From Scatophagus argus (Eukaryota > Chordata > Actinopteri > Scatophagidae), in the NCBI RefSeq assembly GCF_020382885.2, contig NC_058495.1, forward strand, positions 6,999,627 to 7,063,626: DNA of 64,000 bases, read 5' to 3'. Shown in pieces: positions 11,771 to 24,590 of the stretch (position 1 is the first letter of the stretch; the number at the start of each line of letters is the position of its first letter). The notes under the pieces were generated by a model, which searched no databases, was not told where the DNA came from, and worked only from the letters and a program-made list of their open reading frames with translations. Made by a program: the position numbers and the translations under genes.

Positions 11771-13494
11771 ATGGAATTTTGTTTGTGGCGCAGATTCCAA
11801 GCAATGTCCTGTTTGCTCTGAATAACTCAACAATCACTAAGACTATTCCTGACATTCTAAAAATGAAATAATTCCTTCAAATAGGGGTGATAAATAATGT
11901 GGATGATCTCACTTGGTGGTGTACAGCTGGCAAAAGAGAGTCAGAATTCAGGGTGAAAAGGTCACACAGGGTTGCATTCAAGAGCAAGTGGGACAGGAAA
12001 TAGAGCAATGGAAAGTTGACTCAGTGTGTTTGAATTTTTTAAATTGTCCTACTAACAACTATCTTTATACGCAATCAAAATGTGATACACCTGATTCCTC
12101 TGTGACGTACACCTCCATTGCTGTCCAAGCCACACTACTGATTTGGGTGACACAGCCCTTTATTACGATGGACAAGGACGCTTTTGCTTATTTCAAGTTT
12201 ATTAAGAAAAGAATATTAACTGCAAAGGGACTGAATCATCTTCCTTCGACATGCAGGTCCATCATAGATGTCAAGCTGCAGGACCTACAGAGAACTTCAC
12301 TGGATAGAAACAATGAGAGAATATATATAAATAATATATGAACAGATGCAGGGGTAAACGACATTCATTTTAATAGGATCCACTTTTGAAGCAATGTTTG
12401 CAATGGTGGTCTAGTTACTTAAAAGTCCTCAAGTGTTTTCCTCATTTAGTCTCCCCCTTTATATTGTTTTGTCAGTGAAATTCCTCACATGTGGCCTCCT
12501 GCATCATCCACAGCAACCCTCGTTGCCCAAATCCCCTTGTAATAATGGAAATGCTTGTAAAAGAACAAGTGGGATTTCTTCAGTGGCTAGACTGCTACCA
12601 TGGAGCCTTATCCCCCTAAAACCCCACAAAAATCTCCTTATCTTCAACAACCCCCATCCCACCTTGTCTCCATCGTCCACTCTACCACAACACCCTAATC
12701 TTGACCCCAACCCACTGTGTCCCATTCCCCTAATCCTGACCTCCCTCTCTCCCTGCATCCCTCCCTCCCCCTCCTCCTGTCCCCCTAGCCATGTCAGTAT
12801 AACGAATGCTCCCCTATCCTGAAACACAGCATGCTGCCTGGCTGTGATGGATGTGCACATCACCGCCACAGTTTACAAAGCCTCCATGAATACAGTGCAG
12901 CCAACCCCAGATGCTGTCAGTTCAGTCCCCATGCTCAGCCCTTAACGCTCCATGCAGAGGGGCTCCATGCTTGTAACAACTCTTAAAACCTGATAGTAGA
13001 GATGGTGGAGAATCTCATCCATAAATGTCAACCCATTCTCTCTCCAGCCCCCTCCGCTAACACCAACAGCAACCATGGAGAGTTTTAGTTCGCTCAAGCA
13101 CTTTATGGGGGTCTGAGATGGGAAAACTCTGGTGTGAAATTGAAGATGAATTGTTGTCACTTAGGAATGTGCTGCAATGAGGTGGGGAGAGTGACTGCAT
13201 ATTTTGTTTATGCTATAAAATTCTTTTTTTCCTCACTTTTTCCTCCTGTAATGGTGTTATTAATTTCTCCAGCAACAGGCTGTTAAACTGTAAATCACAC
13301 AGGAATCCTGAGGCAGTCAGACATATCCTTCGAACAACAAAGCCTCCATCAATAACGCTTCACCTTTGCACGAACTGGCAGAATATAACATTGACTATCT
13401 ATTTCATCCTGTTCCTAACTCTCCACAATTCAGAGCTTTGCACCCGGACAGTAACCTGAGCTCTTCCATGATATTGCAATTCCCCGGACAGGAA

Positions 13495-13525
13495 TTGTGT
13501 TTGTGTGTGTCTGTGTGTGTGTGTG
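13495..13525 (+). repeat. (GT)n microsatellite
   Basis: Interrupted GT tract; a CA tract (13653-13695) lies 130 bp downstream, so the two are complementary and could form a hairpin. Confidence 0.9.
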
Positions 13526-13652
13526 GACAGTGCAGAGAAGGAAGTGGTGGACTAAGGGACAGCGTCAGACCAGAAGCCCCAAGATCAGCCACCTGTGTGT
13601 TATGAAGGGCAGCCTGATAATCCTCCTTGCCCTGTATCTGCCCTATTTGCCT

Positions 13653-13695
13653 CCACACACACACAGACACACACACACACACACATACACACACA
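13653..13695 (+). repeat. (CA)n microsatellite
   Basis: CA tract with GA and TA interruptions. Confidence 0.9.
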
Positions 13696-15059
13696 GCAAA
13701 AACACACAGATGTGCATGCTGTTTGATCTCACGTCACTGGTTTACTCCTCAACACACTCCTGCACAAAATATCACCATAACTCAGCCCTGGAAACACACT
13801 GTAGATGATGAAACATGATTATCTTTTCAGTCAGGAGGTGCAGAGTCTGCTTTTGTGATCCATTTATTTTGCAGGGTGTTATTATCGAACGTAATCAAAA
13901 TATTTCTCATGTGTGAATTTGAAGTTCAAAAAACCTCCACCTTCCTCCAGGCAGCAGAGAAAATAAACCCACTTCACTTATGATGAGGGGGAATTTCTTC
14001 CACTGCATAATTCAAACGTACAGAGAAGCATGGGAGCAGGTGAAGACCTCAAGATGCAAATAAAGAAAATGTGAGCCTGGCTGTAGACTATAATTTCCTC
14101 ATCAAGAAGAAAGACAAACTGTCACAAGAGCTGCGTCAATCCAAACCACATCTCAGCAGGTAATTAGACATCAGCCTTTCCCTCTTTAACCAAACCTACA
14201 GCGGGGTCTTTCTGAGCCCAAAACACAGGAGTCAACATGTCAACCGCACACGGCACCCACAAACCACCTCGACACTTAATTTGGAATTTTTCACTTGCTC
14301 CCTCCGACCTGTTTTTGCCATTTACTCCTGCAGACATTTCCAAAGGGGGAACTCCATTGCTGAAACATAGGTAAACCTATCCAACAAGGGAGCCCATTCT
14401 TTTGAAGGATCACTAAATTTCGTGTGTAATTTAATTCCTGAATGCCTCCCGTCCCGTATCACGGCTGCATGTCTCCGAGGTGCAACACCACAGTAAATAA
14501 TGGCCGGGGACTCCACCTCTACTTGCCAGGCTGTTATTCCTTTACAGTACAGAAATCATAAAGGGACTGCAGTCATAAATATACATCGTCCAACAGCTCT
14601 ATAAAGACTCCACAGATGGGAATTATGGGCGTTCAGTGGCATCTGCATAATACCATAAAGCCTTGAAATAAGATGCCTTTTGTTAAAATGCTATAACATC
14701 ATCCAGTGGGATGGCTGGAACAATTGACGGCCATCCAACTGAAAGAACTGTGCTGGAGAAAACAACATTAGGACAAAGCAGATGACACACTTGCTTATGA
14801 ACTTGCAGGAAATGCTAAGGAAAAGCTTTGGGAGATACAACCCTAACCCTTGACAACCATGATAAATGCTAATCACTGACTTACTTTAGAATAAAAGTCC
14901 AGTCATTTTGCTTTTTGAAGTTCACAATCACAGTTTTGTGTTATGAGGCTTTACAATCTGAACCACTGACTCTGTTCATGAAAAACAGGAAACACCACAA
15001 ATAAAGTTATATAAAAGTTTTTATATTTGGGGTAAGTCAGTTTGAGCAGATCCAGGGAG

Positions 15060-15330
15060 TAGACAGCGAATAAGTAAGAGAACTCTGCAGCCATGCTAGC
15101 TTCTCTGTGAAGCTAAACGTATGCACAGGTGGCACTTTGAACTCACTGCTTATATGCTATTAGTTTTAGATAGCAGTTTGTCCAAACATGAAAACTGAGT
15201 CATTATCTACTCATTCCACTGCCAGTAAAAAAGCGCTAATGCTTTTAGTTAATGCATTTAGCCTCTATAGAAGAAGAAACTTCACCCAACTTTCAAATTT
15301 TAATTTTTGGGTGAACTGTTCCTTTCCATT
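15060..15330 (-). repeat. Dispersed repeat ending in TTTGGGTGAACTGTTCC
   Basis: The right end reads TTTTTGGGTGAACTGTTCC, the inverse of the AAAGGGACAGTTCACCC terminus at 50028. The body has ATGCTAGCTTCTCTGTGAAG and GCAGTTTGTCCAAACATG. Probably an older copy of the same or a related element. Confidence 0.4.
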
Positions 15331-17410
15331 AAGTCATAAACTGAAGAATAAAATTAACATTTTGACGTAGCGATGACACTAGAGTTAAGGAATGACCAAA
15401 GCTTATATTACTCCTCTGGGGTGACATCTGTATGCAACCAAATTTCAGATCCATCCAACAGTTTTTGAAACATTTTTCTAAAGCTCAGAAACATTAACTA
15501 CAGGAAAAATCAGAAGATCAGAAAAAAAAAAAACTGTTAGGATTAATTTTCTGAGGAACTTGAGTATCTGTATAAAAGTCTTGGGAATCCATCAAATAGC
15601 TGTTGAAATTTAACAGTCTGGACAAAAATAGTGGTCAGAGACCAACATTTTCATCAACACAGCCATGTTGCAATCAAGGCTAAAACAATCCAGGTTACTT
15701 TTACTTTCTATATAGAATATGGCACAGAATTCCGATAATCTCAGTATCTTTAAATAAATAGATACAATCATGGGGAATGAATATACGTCTCTGATTTCCT
15801 TCTTCAAGTTTATGCTAAAGGGAGATATATTGAACTTGTATTTCATTGTGGTGTATGTTGTAGTGGTGTACGCTCACTTTTCATTTTGAGTGTTGTGAAG
15901 ATCCAGACAAGTCCTGCATTTTGGTCTTTGGGTTTCCACAAAACATCCTCAGGCCCCACCAGTAATCCGACACCACTTCCCCTCTCCTGGAGCAAAAGCA
16001 GGAATGAAATCTATCGTTTCCAGATCAGTGGAGGGGGGAGAGTGAGTTGGGGGGAGGTGGCAGAGAAATAGCGTGACCTTCTTTGATCCCTTCTGAAGGT
16101 CTTCCTCATTCCCACCCTCCCTTTGCCCGCCTCTTCCACCTCTAACGAGCATGTTCTGCCCTGCCAAGCACCTGTCTGCAGGTATGAAATTAGAGAGAAA
16201 GAGATTCAGAGCTTTTGCCTGCACACAATGTCTTCTGTGGTCTCACCTGCCTGTCCTCATCCTCGCCTCTGCTTATCTTTCTATCCTTATCCGCTCTTGC
16301 CACATCTGTCAGCATCAATTTCTCAAACTAAATTACAGACTTGGAGTGGCACAAAATGGAGGCAGTGATGATAAGGTGATCTGCAATTCAGAGGTGCTTA
16401 AAACAAAACACACACACTCTATTTCCTATTTTCCAAGCTTTAAATAAAATGAGTAATGACTTCTGTGTTGAAAATCGGTCAGCAAGTTCAAAAAGTCTCT
16501 CTCTCCAGCTCCTTATCACCTGCTGAGTCTGAAGAAAATCCAGAGGATGGAGCGGCTTTGTTTTGCAGACTCAGAAACCTGACCTACTCAAACAATACTT
16601 GATAGGCAGCAGGAAAAATTCAACAAGAAACTGTGTTAATGGGCTCTGAACTGGAGACCATAAAGCAAATAATGTCAGTGTTTATACTGAGATATGAGTC
16701 AAGCCGTGCCGGTGTTTCAGATGTAATTTAGTGTTTGTTTGTTTTGTTTTGTTTTGGGGCTTTTTTTTTTTTTTGCTGAATGCTGAAATTTAGGCTCATG
16801 AAAGACAAAGTTTTCCTCACATCTCTGATTTTTAAGATAAGGCCGAATACACACTTCACGGGGAATTTTCCATTGCAAAAAAAAATGACTTTTATTTGGA
16901 ACTGACGTGAAAATAAGTTGGAATAAGTAATTGATTTTTTTTGGCTCTTTGTGAGCACACATACCAAATATTATCTGCTACATCACTTCCCAGGACAGTC
17001 TTTCAGCACTTGATTTCAAGGCGACATGGCATCGTAACCTCTCTGCAATTGTAGAGAAACAGAGCTTTTCTACAGGGTTTCTCTTGCGTAAATGCACTCT
17101 GTTCTTGTGTAATACCATGAAACAGAGTCACAAAGTGCTCCACATGAGCCAGCATGGTCACAATAGTACACTCACTCAGCTACACAGAAGCTGGCTTGAC
17201 AAACTTCTGCTTTCCTGAACAGATTTATGCGTGAAAGTAATGAATACACAACATGAAAAGTTGTCGAGTGTCAGTGACTGGCTGCTGGATTGCACCTCCA
17301 GACAACAAATTCAGTTCAGCAGTTTCTTTCATCATATCTGTAACCATCACTATATGCTACATGCTACAATAACAAGATTTCAAGAATAGAAACAACCTCC
17401 CCTGGTGATT

Positions 17411-18556
17411 TTCCATCCATCCATTTTCATCCACTTTATCCAGGTCTGGGTCGCTGGGGCAGCTTGAGCAGGGATGTCCAGACTTCCCTCTCCCCAGACA
17501 CTTCTTCCAGCTCTTCCAGGTGGACCCCAAGGTGTTCCCAGGCCAGCCGAGTGACATAGTCCCTCCAGAGTGTCCTGGGTCTTCCTCTGGGCCTCCTCCC
17601 GGTGGGGCATGCCCGGAACACCTCCCCAGGGAGGCGTCCAGGAGGCATCCTAAACAGATGCCTGAGCCACCTCATCTGGCGCCTCTCGAACTCCTCCCGG
17701 GTGACAGAGCTCCTCACCCTATCTCTAAGGGAGTGCCCCACCACCCTGCAGAGGAAGCTCATTTCAGCCGCTTGTATCCAAGATCTCGTTCTTTCGGGCA
17801 TGACCCAAAGTTCATGACCATAGGTGAGGGTAGGAACATAGATTGACTGGTAAATTGAGATCCTTGCCTTTCGGCTCAGCTCCTTCTTCACCACGACTGA
17901 TCAATACATTGACTGTATTGCTGCTGTCTGACACCCCAGCCATTTCACACTTAGCTGCAAACCTCCCCAGTGCATGCTGACAGTCCTGGCTCGAAGAAGC
18001 CAACAGGACAACATCGTCTGCAAAAAGCAGAGATGAAATCCTGTGGTTCCCATACCAGACACCCTCTGGTCCCTGGCTGCACCTAGAAATCCTTTCCATG
18101 AAAATGATGAACAGGACCGGTGACAAAAGACAACCCTGCTGGAGTCCAACATGCACTGGGAACAGGTCTGACTTATTACCGGTGATGCAAACCAGACTCC
18201 AGAGGCCCAACTATCTCTGGCCAGTACCACTAAATTTCCAGCACTAGCTCAGGAGGGAGGATGCACGTTGCCTTTTTGGGCTGTGCCCAGCAGGGTCCCG
18301 TGGAGACCTGGCCACCAGGCGCTTGCCTGCGAGCCCCAACTCCAGGCCTGGCTCCAGGGTAGCGCCAATCCAGGCAACGTCCTTGTTGTTATATTATTCA
18401 TTAGAGGCTTCTGAACTTCTCTTAGTGAGACCTGTCACCTAGGACTTGTTTGCCTTGGGAGACACTACCAGGGGCATTAAGCCCCCAACAGCATAACCCC
18501 TCGAATCATTCAGGTGCTCAAACCCCTCCACCATGTTAAGGTGGCAGTTCAAGGAG
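17411..18556 (-). pseudogene. Internally deleted non-LTR retrotransposon (Rex/RTE-like LINE)
   Basis: On the - strand, 18560-18240 resembles a LINE 5' leader (GCCACCTTAACATGGTGGAG ... CCTGGAGCCAGGCCTGG). It joins directly to reverse-transcriptase sequence: a palm region with GLQQGCLLSPVLF and the catalytic FADD (17812-18210), a frame break near 17890, then the C-terminal block YQSIYVPTLTYGHELWVM, RRQMRWLRHLFRMPPGRLPG and RRPRGRPRTLWRDYV (17894-17436). The 3' end is a TCCA/TCCATT repeat tail at 17411. The endonuclease and early RT are missing and the frame is broken, so it is dead. The family name is not certain. Confidence 0.8.
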
Positions 18557-21500
18557 GGGCTATTGGTGATTTTTCACAAATTATTTAAAACAACTTTACA
18601 AAGCAACTTTGATACCAAAACTAGAGACAGGCCTAAATTTTCAACTGAACAGTGAGCTTTTTAATCTTTCTTATAGTATTTGATCTCAGAGGCCATAGCT
18701 GAATAAAGTCTTTCTCAGTCGCCTTTTTTTCTCACTGATGTTATCTATGAATCTGACAGGTTTGATGATTGACTTCAGTTACCTCAACCTCTTTACTTGC
18801 TTCAAACACTGGGTGAGAGTGAAACAAGGCAGTAAAGTAAAACCGGAACAAGCTCAAAGATGCTAAAACTGTAGGTGACCCCTTTTAAATCACACACATT
18901 CTACTGTCAGTATAAAAAATATTCATTAGTACACCTTTAACAAAACACTGTCACAATCCCTCATTTCTTCAATCTTCAGTAGCTCTTTTTTGATGACAGT
19001 TAGCCCAGTGAACACTAATGGTTTTCAGGGACAGAAAATACTGCCTGAAGCTTCCCAACAGACCACCATCAGAGGTAGTAAAACTGCTGCCTTTGCCCCC
19101 AAAGGTGCTATCTGTGGTTGGGATCAGCTCTCACCTCAGCCAGCCTCCTCTTTCTCTGATCTCCTTACAGGGACCAGAAGCTGCCTGCAGAGACCTCCAG
19201 TCAAATGTGACAAGACATGAGACCTCTACTGCTGAATTCCTCCCTCCTTCTCGGTTTCTCTCCCTCTATCACACACAGACTATGGAACACAGCTATAAAC
19301 TGGAGGATATGAGACACAATAGGAGCTGACCCAGGTCACTTGAAATACTTGAGGTGTGTTTGACTTACCACACAAGCTACAATGACATTGCTGTAAAACT
19401 GGGAAATCTGCATGTCAGGCAGGATAAATCAAGAAAAGCTCACTTACTATAAATGAAAGCATATATTTAATCCAGGAATAGGCCTATTTAATATTTAAAA
19501 ATGTACTGCACACATTACATAATCATTTACTTCTGCTATAGCATGGAAGGTTGATGCTTAAAGAATGTGATGATTATGTGTTAAATCGCTCATAAATCAT
19601 GAGCAGCAGGGGGTGGGTGATGTCAACATCTCAAGTTAGGCTGCAAAAGGTCTTGCTCGCCTGCAGATTTAATCCAACATGACTTTTGCATGTCAGGATC
19701 CCATTTGCAGCCCAGGATGAAATCTCTTCTGCCGGCTGAGGTCGAGTAAAATAATATGTGAGCAGATTTGGGAAGGCAACTGATATGGATCCAAATGGCA
19801 GATGACAGCAGCAACACAACTGAGCACTAACGTGTGTGAGAGTGTGTGTCCAAAGAGAGAGTGTGTTTGTTCAAGTGTTTCCTTTATACGTGTCCACGTG
19901 CGTGTGCCCGCGCATTCCCTGTAGCAGCAGATCCATCATCTGGGTCATATTACAAAGCAGTGGGGATCCTCGGTCAATTCCGGCTGACGGATGAAAAGAA
20001 GACCAAAGATGGCAGCTATGTCAATAACAGGCATGGCCTCCACTGACATCTGCCAGCCTCAGCCCCTCACCCTATCACCCCATTAGTTCCATTTTGTATG
20101 CTATACCAACCAGATGTGACTCCTGCCCACATCTGTCACAGCCGTGACCCCTCACCCTCACCAGGGTTTGGATCAGTCAAATTTAAATTCACTTATTTAG
20201 TTGAGTTAGTTTGAAATAAGACATCAATTTAGCTGGTAAGAGATGGGAGTAATTATTTACTGCTTGCAAAGCACAATGCTACACTTAAACACGCACATTT
20301 CACTGTCACAGTCACCAGTCAAACAAGCTCCTAAAATAGCAGCAATGAACCATACAGTATGTTGCCTTAATTAAATTACTTTTGCTGAAATGCTTTATCG
20401 AAACTGTAGCTTGGACGCACTTCATGAAAGCATAAATCTAGAGAACCTCACATAGCATAAATTGAAACACATGTTCAGTCCCAGCACAGGCTCATTTAAA
20501 CATTAAACTAACAAGAAACACTTGTATTCAGTTACAGAATGCAGCATATATTATAATGTATCTAAGCTATTTCACAGAGGCTTAATGCAACTTGAGATAT
20601 GATGATTATATGCTTAGGAAGAACCTGGGAGGCTCTACAGAGAGAGTTAAGAGGAAGGGTGGTCACATTTTTTTGGTAGCACATTCTTGTTCAAGAGGAG
20701 GATTTTGGTATCTATCATTTCTCTTCCAAGCGGGAAGATATGAGAAGTAAAACCACAGATGTGTCACATGCCACGAGATTATCCAGCTTAAGAAGTGAAG
20801 ATAGCAATAGAGCAAGTGGAGTGTAAAGTTTCCACCTTCTCATCCTCATGCTGTTATGGATTTTCTCCGACAGTATGCACAGTAAACTGAGAGGACCACA
20901 GCCAGAGGTTCCAATTTTGATTCCCACTGGGACCACCCATACTGAACAATATGCACTTATACAGTAAAAGTGGCCTATTGAGCAAATTATAGATTGTAGA
21001 GGTGTTGCTTCTATAACAGTAAATAAATAAGACACAAATTTGAGTAAATAAGACATGATACACAACAAGATGTCCTAATGGAACTAACTTAAATAGCACC
21101 AGTTATTCATAAAACCATCACATCAAGTATGTGTCCATTCTAAATAACCACTAGCTAGTTTACAAAATCATATTGCACCATTGCCAGACATGCTAATGAT
21201 TGTAGCTTAATTTTGAGCAGAAAAGCACACACTTTAATCCATTTTTTACACTGTTCTTGTGTTTATGGTTTGGAGATATTAACGACGACATGCTCTATAC
21301 AGAGTATTGCTGTCAGTAGAGCACCACATACGTCATCTCGGCTTGTGGAGAAATTTAAAGCTTGATGCTGCTAAGCATTACAGTTCAAATGCTATTTGGG
21401 GAGAGGGGTTCAGTCAATTATCAATTTAGACAAGAATGAACAAATCGTTTTGTTTGGAAATCATGGTTTGAGTGTTAAAAGTAAGATTTGGTTGACATGC

Positions 21501-24500
21501 AAGCCATGTAAAACCATTTTGATACGTTTCATTTCACCACTGGAGATGGAAACTTTGCAGAATTGGAGTGACAGCGAAGCGGTTGTGGCAACCTGCAGCT
21601 CGGGAATAAATGAGCTTGTGGCTGATTATCATCTGTTAGCAATCAGTGCTTCTGAATATTTGCTCAACTTTTCCCTGAGTATAACTATCTGCCAGAGAGA
21701 CTCCATCTGGATCACACTGTCAGCATCATGAGACACTTTGCTCCACGCAGACAATTAGCCACCCTATCTGTGTCTCAGCTGCCAGCGTTCCTCTTTGAAT
21801 AGGTGATGGTGGTATGTGTGTGTGTTTGTGAACTCTTGTAAAACTTCTCCCTATTTGTTGCACAAATCTCAAGGCATGCCTGTATGTTTCTGTGCCTTTT
21901 GTATACCTCTAAGGACGTCAACAAGCAGGAATGTTGTGGATTAACCTCTGAAGAATTCAGTTAGCTGGTCAGTGAGGTTGACTGTGACCTCGAAATGTAT
22001 GTGATGACAGATCAGTGTGTAAAACCAACACGCAACTCTCACAGCTGCTCCATATACCAACCTCTGGAGTCCCAGTGGTGTGTATTTGGTGGGTGAAGGG
22101 GCATTGTTAGGCAAGTAACAACTCTTGTCAGCAGCTGAATGACTGATGACTTTATTATCATCTCATACTCTTTGTTGTCAGAAATACTGTCACTGGGTAA
22201 CCATTTGTGTCAAAATGCTTAATAGTCAGACTGATTCAGTTGGCTGATTCTACTTTTTGTGCCTCTTTGATTTAGTGATTAAGGTTTTTAAACCACTCTG
22301 AGCCAAACCAACCACCAAAACTGAAAATGCAGAAGTTGTCTAATAATGCCATGAAAATCCCTGTGTCTCATGTAATTAGTTCTACTTAAAATGTTATGAA
22401 GAAGAAAACGTCAGTAAAGAGTTTTTATTTTATTTTAGTTTTAGTTTTTGTTATCGAGTGCAAATTCTTACTAGTTCCCTCTTTTGCTATCTTCCAGATA
22501 GCTTGAGAGCCAAAGAAAATGATACATGGAAAGCTTGGCAATAATGTCTTGAGAGGGCTGATTCATACACGCAGCAATGAAAATATGGAACTTTGATCTT
22601 AGAATCAGTTCACCAAATCAAAACAGACAGCAACATGATTTCAATTACAAAACTTACTCGGGAATTCAGGTTTTACACAAGCTGGATTGTTTTGTCATAC
22701 ATTTGATCATTGTTAAGTGCTGAGTTCAAGGAAGGCAGTGACTCGCCTAAAAAAGAAGTCAGATGGAGCAAGAAACAATTGTAAATATCTCTCATGGTTA
22801 ACAATTCCCTGCGAATGGTGGTAGGCTGTGAGCAATTTTGGCTCATCCAAAGGAAGGCTGTTTTTTCTTAAAATGAATTACTTAGGAAGGCAAATTAATT
22901 AATAGCTGTGCTCAAAGGTGCAGGGGAAAGATGTGATAGTGGAGATAATGGCACAAAATAGATGGATGGATGGATGGATATGTCAGAGAAACACTGACCT
23001 CTTTAACATACAGTACTTTCACAGTATGGCAGATGCAGGTTGACGGCTCTCTCTTTTGTGTTTGTGCGTGTGAAACTGCAGCTTCATCGCAACAATGATG
23101 GCAGAAGTGATGGCATTCCTCCTCTTGCTGCTTGCACTGTAACATGTTTAGACATCTGCAGCATTGTAGGATTACAACATTACATCAGACTCAAACATGG
23201 TGCCTATCTTTTCATCAGCACATTTAGGAAACATCAAAACATCACAGTGTCTCAGACCTCACCTGGCGACACCTCCCAGCCGGACAGAATGAGATCTGCA
23301 CTGTTTAGCTCTGTGTGACAGCTGGAGCAAACCCTGGCACCGGTGTACTCTGGTTAAGTTTCTTCAGCAGAGTGAAATTTTGTGGACAAAAGACAAAGAA
23401 TAACAAGCAAATGATGTGGGTGTCTTTCTTTTTCTGGCTGTGTGTTTGGAGTTTTGCATCTTGCAGATAAGAGGCAGGGATGTGAATGTGTGATGATTAA
23501 AGAGCTGGGTCCTATCTACAGCAGGCTTAGCATGTGTGTGACTGTGGGCTGGGAAGGAGAGTGTATTGTTTGTTAACCTGACACACACAGACACACTGAG
23601 CCAGTGTCTAACTAGAATTAGAAGGTTGCTTTCCAGACTTTATCAGGCCAGAGGAAGACAGCATGTGATCCAAGAGAACATGACAGGAAATGACAGAACA
23701 AAGAGAGAGAAAACGAAGAAAAGAAAGAAAAGATTTTTAGTTCTATCTTTTGTTCTCTTCTCTGTTCTCGAGCTGATTTACAAGGATATTTTAGACTGGT
23801 CTGTTCAGCCAGTGTTAAGTTTGGTCTTAGAGTAATCTAATGCAAGTTAGATAGTTTCATAAAAATTAAGACTGAGCTATTGTAAGATTAAAAAGTTAGC
23901 CACCCTAATCCTAGCTTTAAGAGACATGGAACTACTGCTACATGCCCTCTCTGCCAAGATATTTATGTTGCTGGGTGGTTATTTCATTGTAGCACACTTT
24001 GTAGATTTTGTACTCATAAAATGTCCAAATAACTTCTTCTAGATGGCAAACATTTTCTCCTGCTGACAGCTGACACAGTTGCTCAGTTGGTTAATTTAAG
24101 ATTATCAAGAACAAGGCAGCTTTGTGCAATGGCAGTGTAAGTGTAGACATCCATCTGAAGTTTGACTGTTAGTTTAATTAAGCCACTGTAAACGCCTGTC
24201 TTTATGAAACAGGCCCAATTTTCTTTTCTTCTCTTCTTTATACTATTCTGCTGTCTTTGTTCTTATCTGTTCTCCACACTTTCTTCTTCACTTCTGATCT
24301 CTTTTTCCTCTTTTCTCTCTAAATTATTGCTTGATGTAAGCTGCTCTTCAGCCCTACTGAGGGCGCTATAAGCTTGTTAAAAAACCAGAAACTGCCTCAA
24401 TTTAACCAGCCAGAACACAAAATGACCAGCATGAATGAACCTAGTCTAACCCAGTACTGTGTGAATATGAAGTCCATGTGTACATTTATGTGATTATTCA

Positions 24501-24512
24501 AGTGCGTAAGCA

Positions 24513-24516
<4 letters not shown>

Positions 24517-24560
<44 letters not shown>

Positions 24561-24590
24561 TGTATGTGTGTTTGTGTTTTGTGTGTGTAT
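24517..24590 (+). repeat. (TG)n microsatellite
   Basis: Pure to 24556, then imperfect (ACGTGTATGTG). Further TG-rich blocks at 24777-24810 and 24908-24945 make this 450-bp area a TG-rich cluster. Confidence 0.95.

Larger units (their letters stand above)
10701..17410. other. Non-coding, with possible conserved blocks
   Basis: No exon is recognised. 10920-11340 and 14320-14670 are non-repetitive stretches rich in homeobox-like TAAT and GATTA cores, described under findings. 12600-12800 is C-rich low complexity. Confidence 0.55.

Noticed and set aside
11913..12341. 142-codon + strand ORF
   Set aside because: Composition like surrounding non-coding DNA, ends in AT-rich sequence, no recognisable domain.
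17520..17846. + strand ORF rich in Pro/Gly/Ser
   Set aside because: Antisense shadow of the LINE reverse-transcriptase region.
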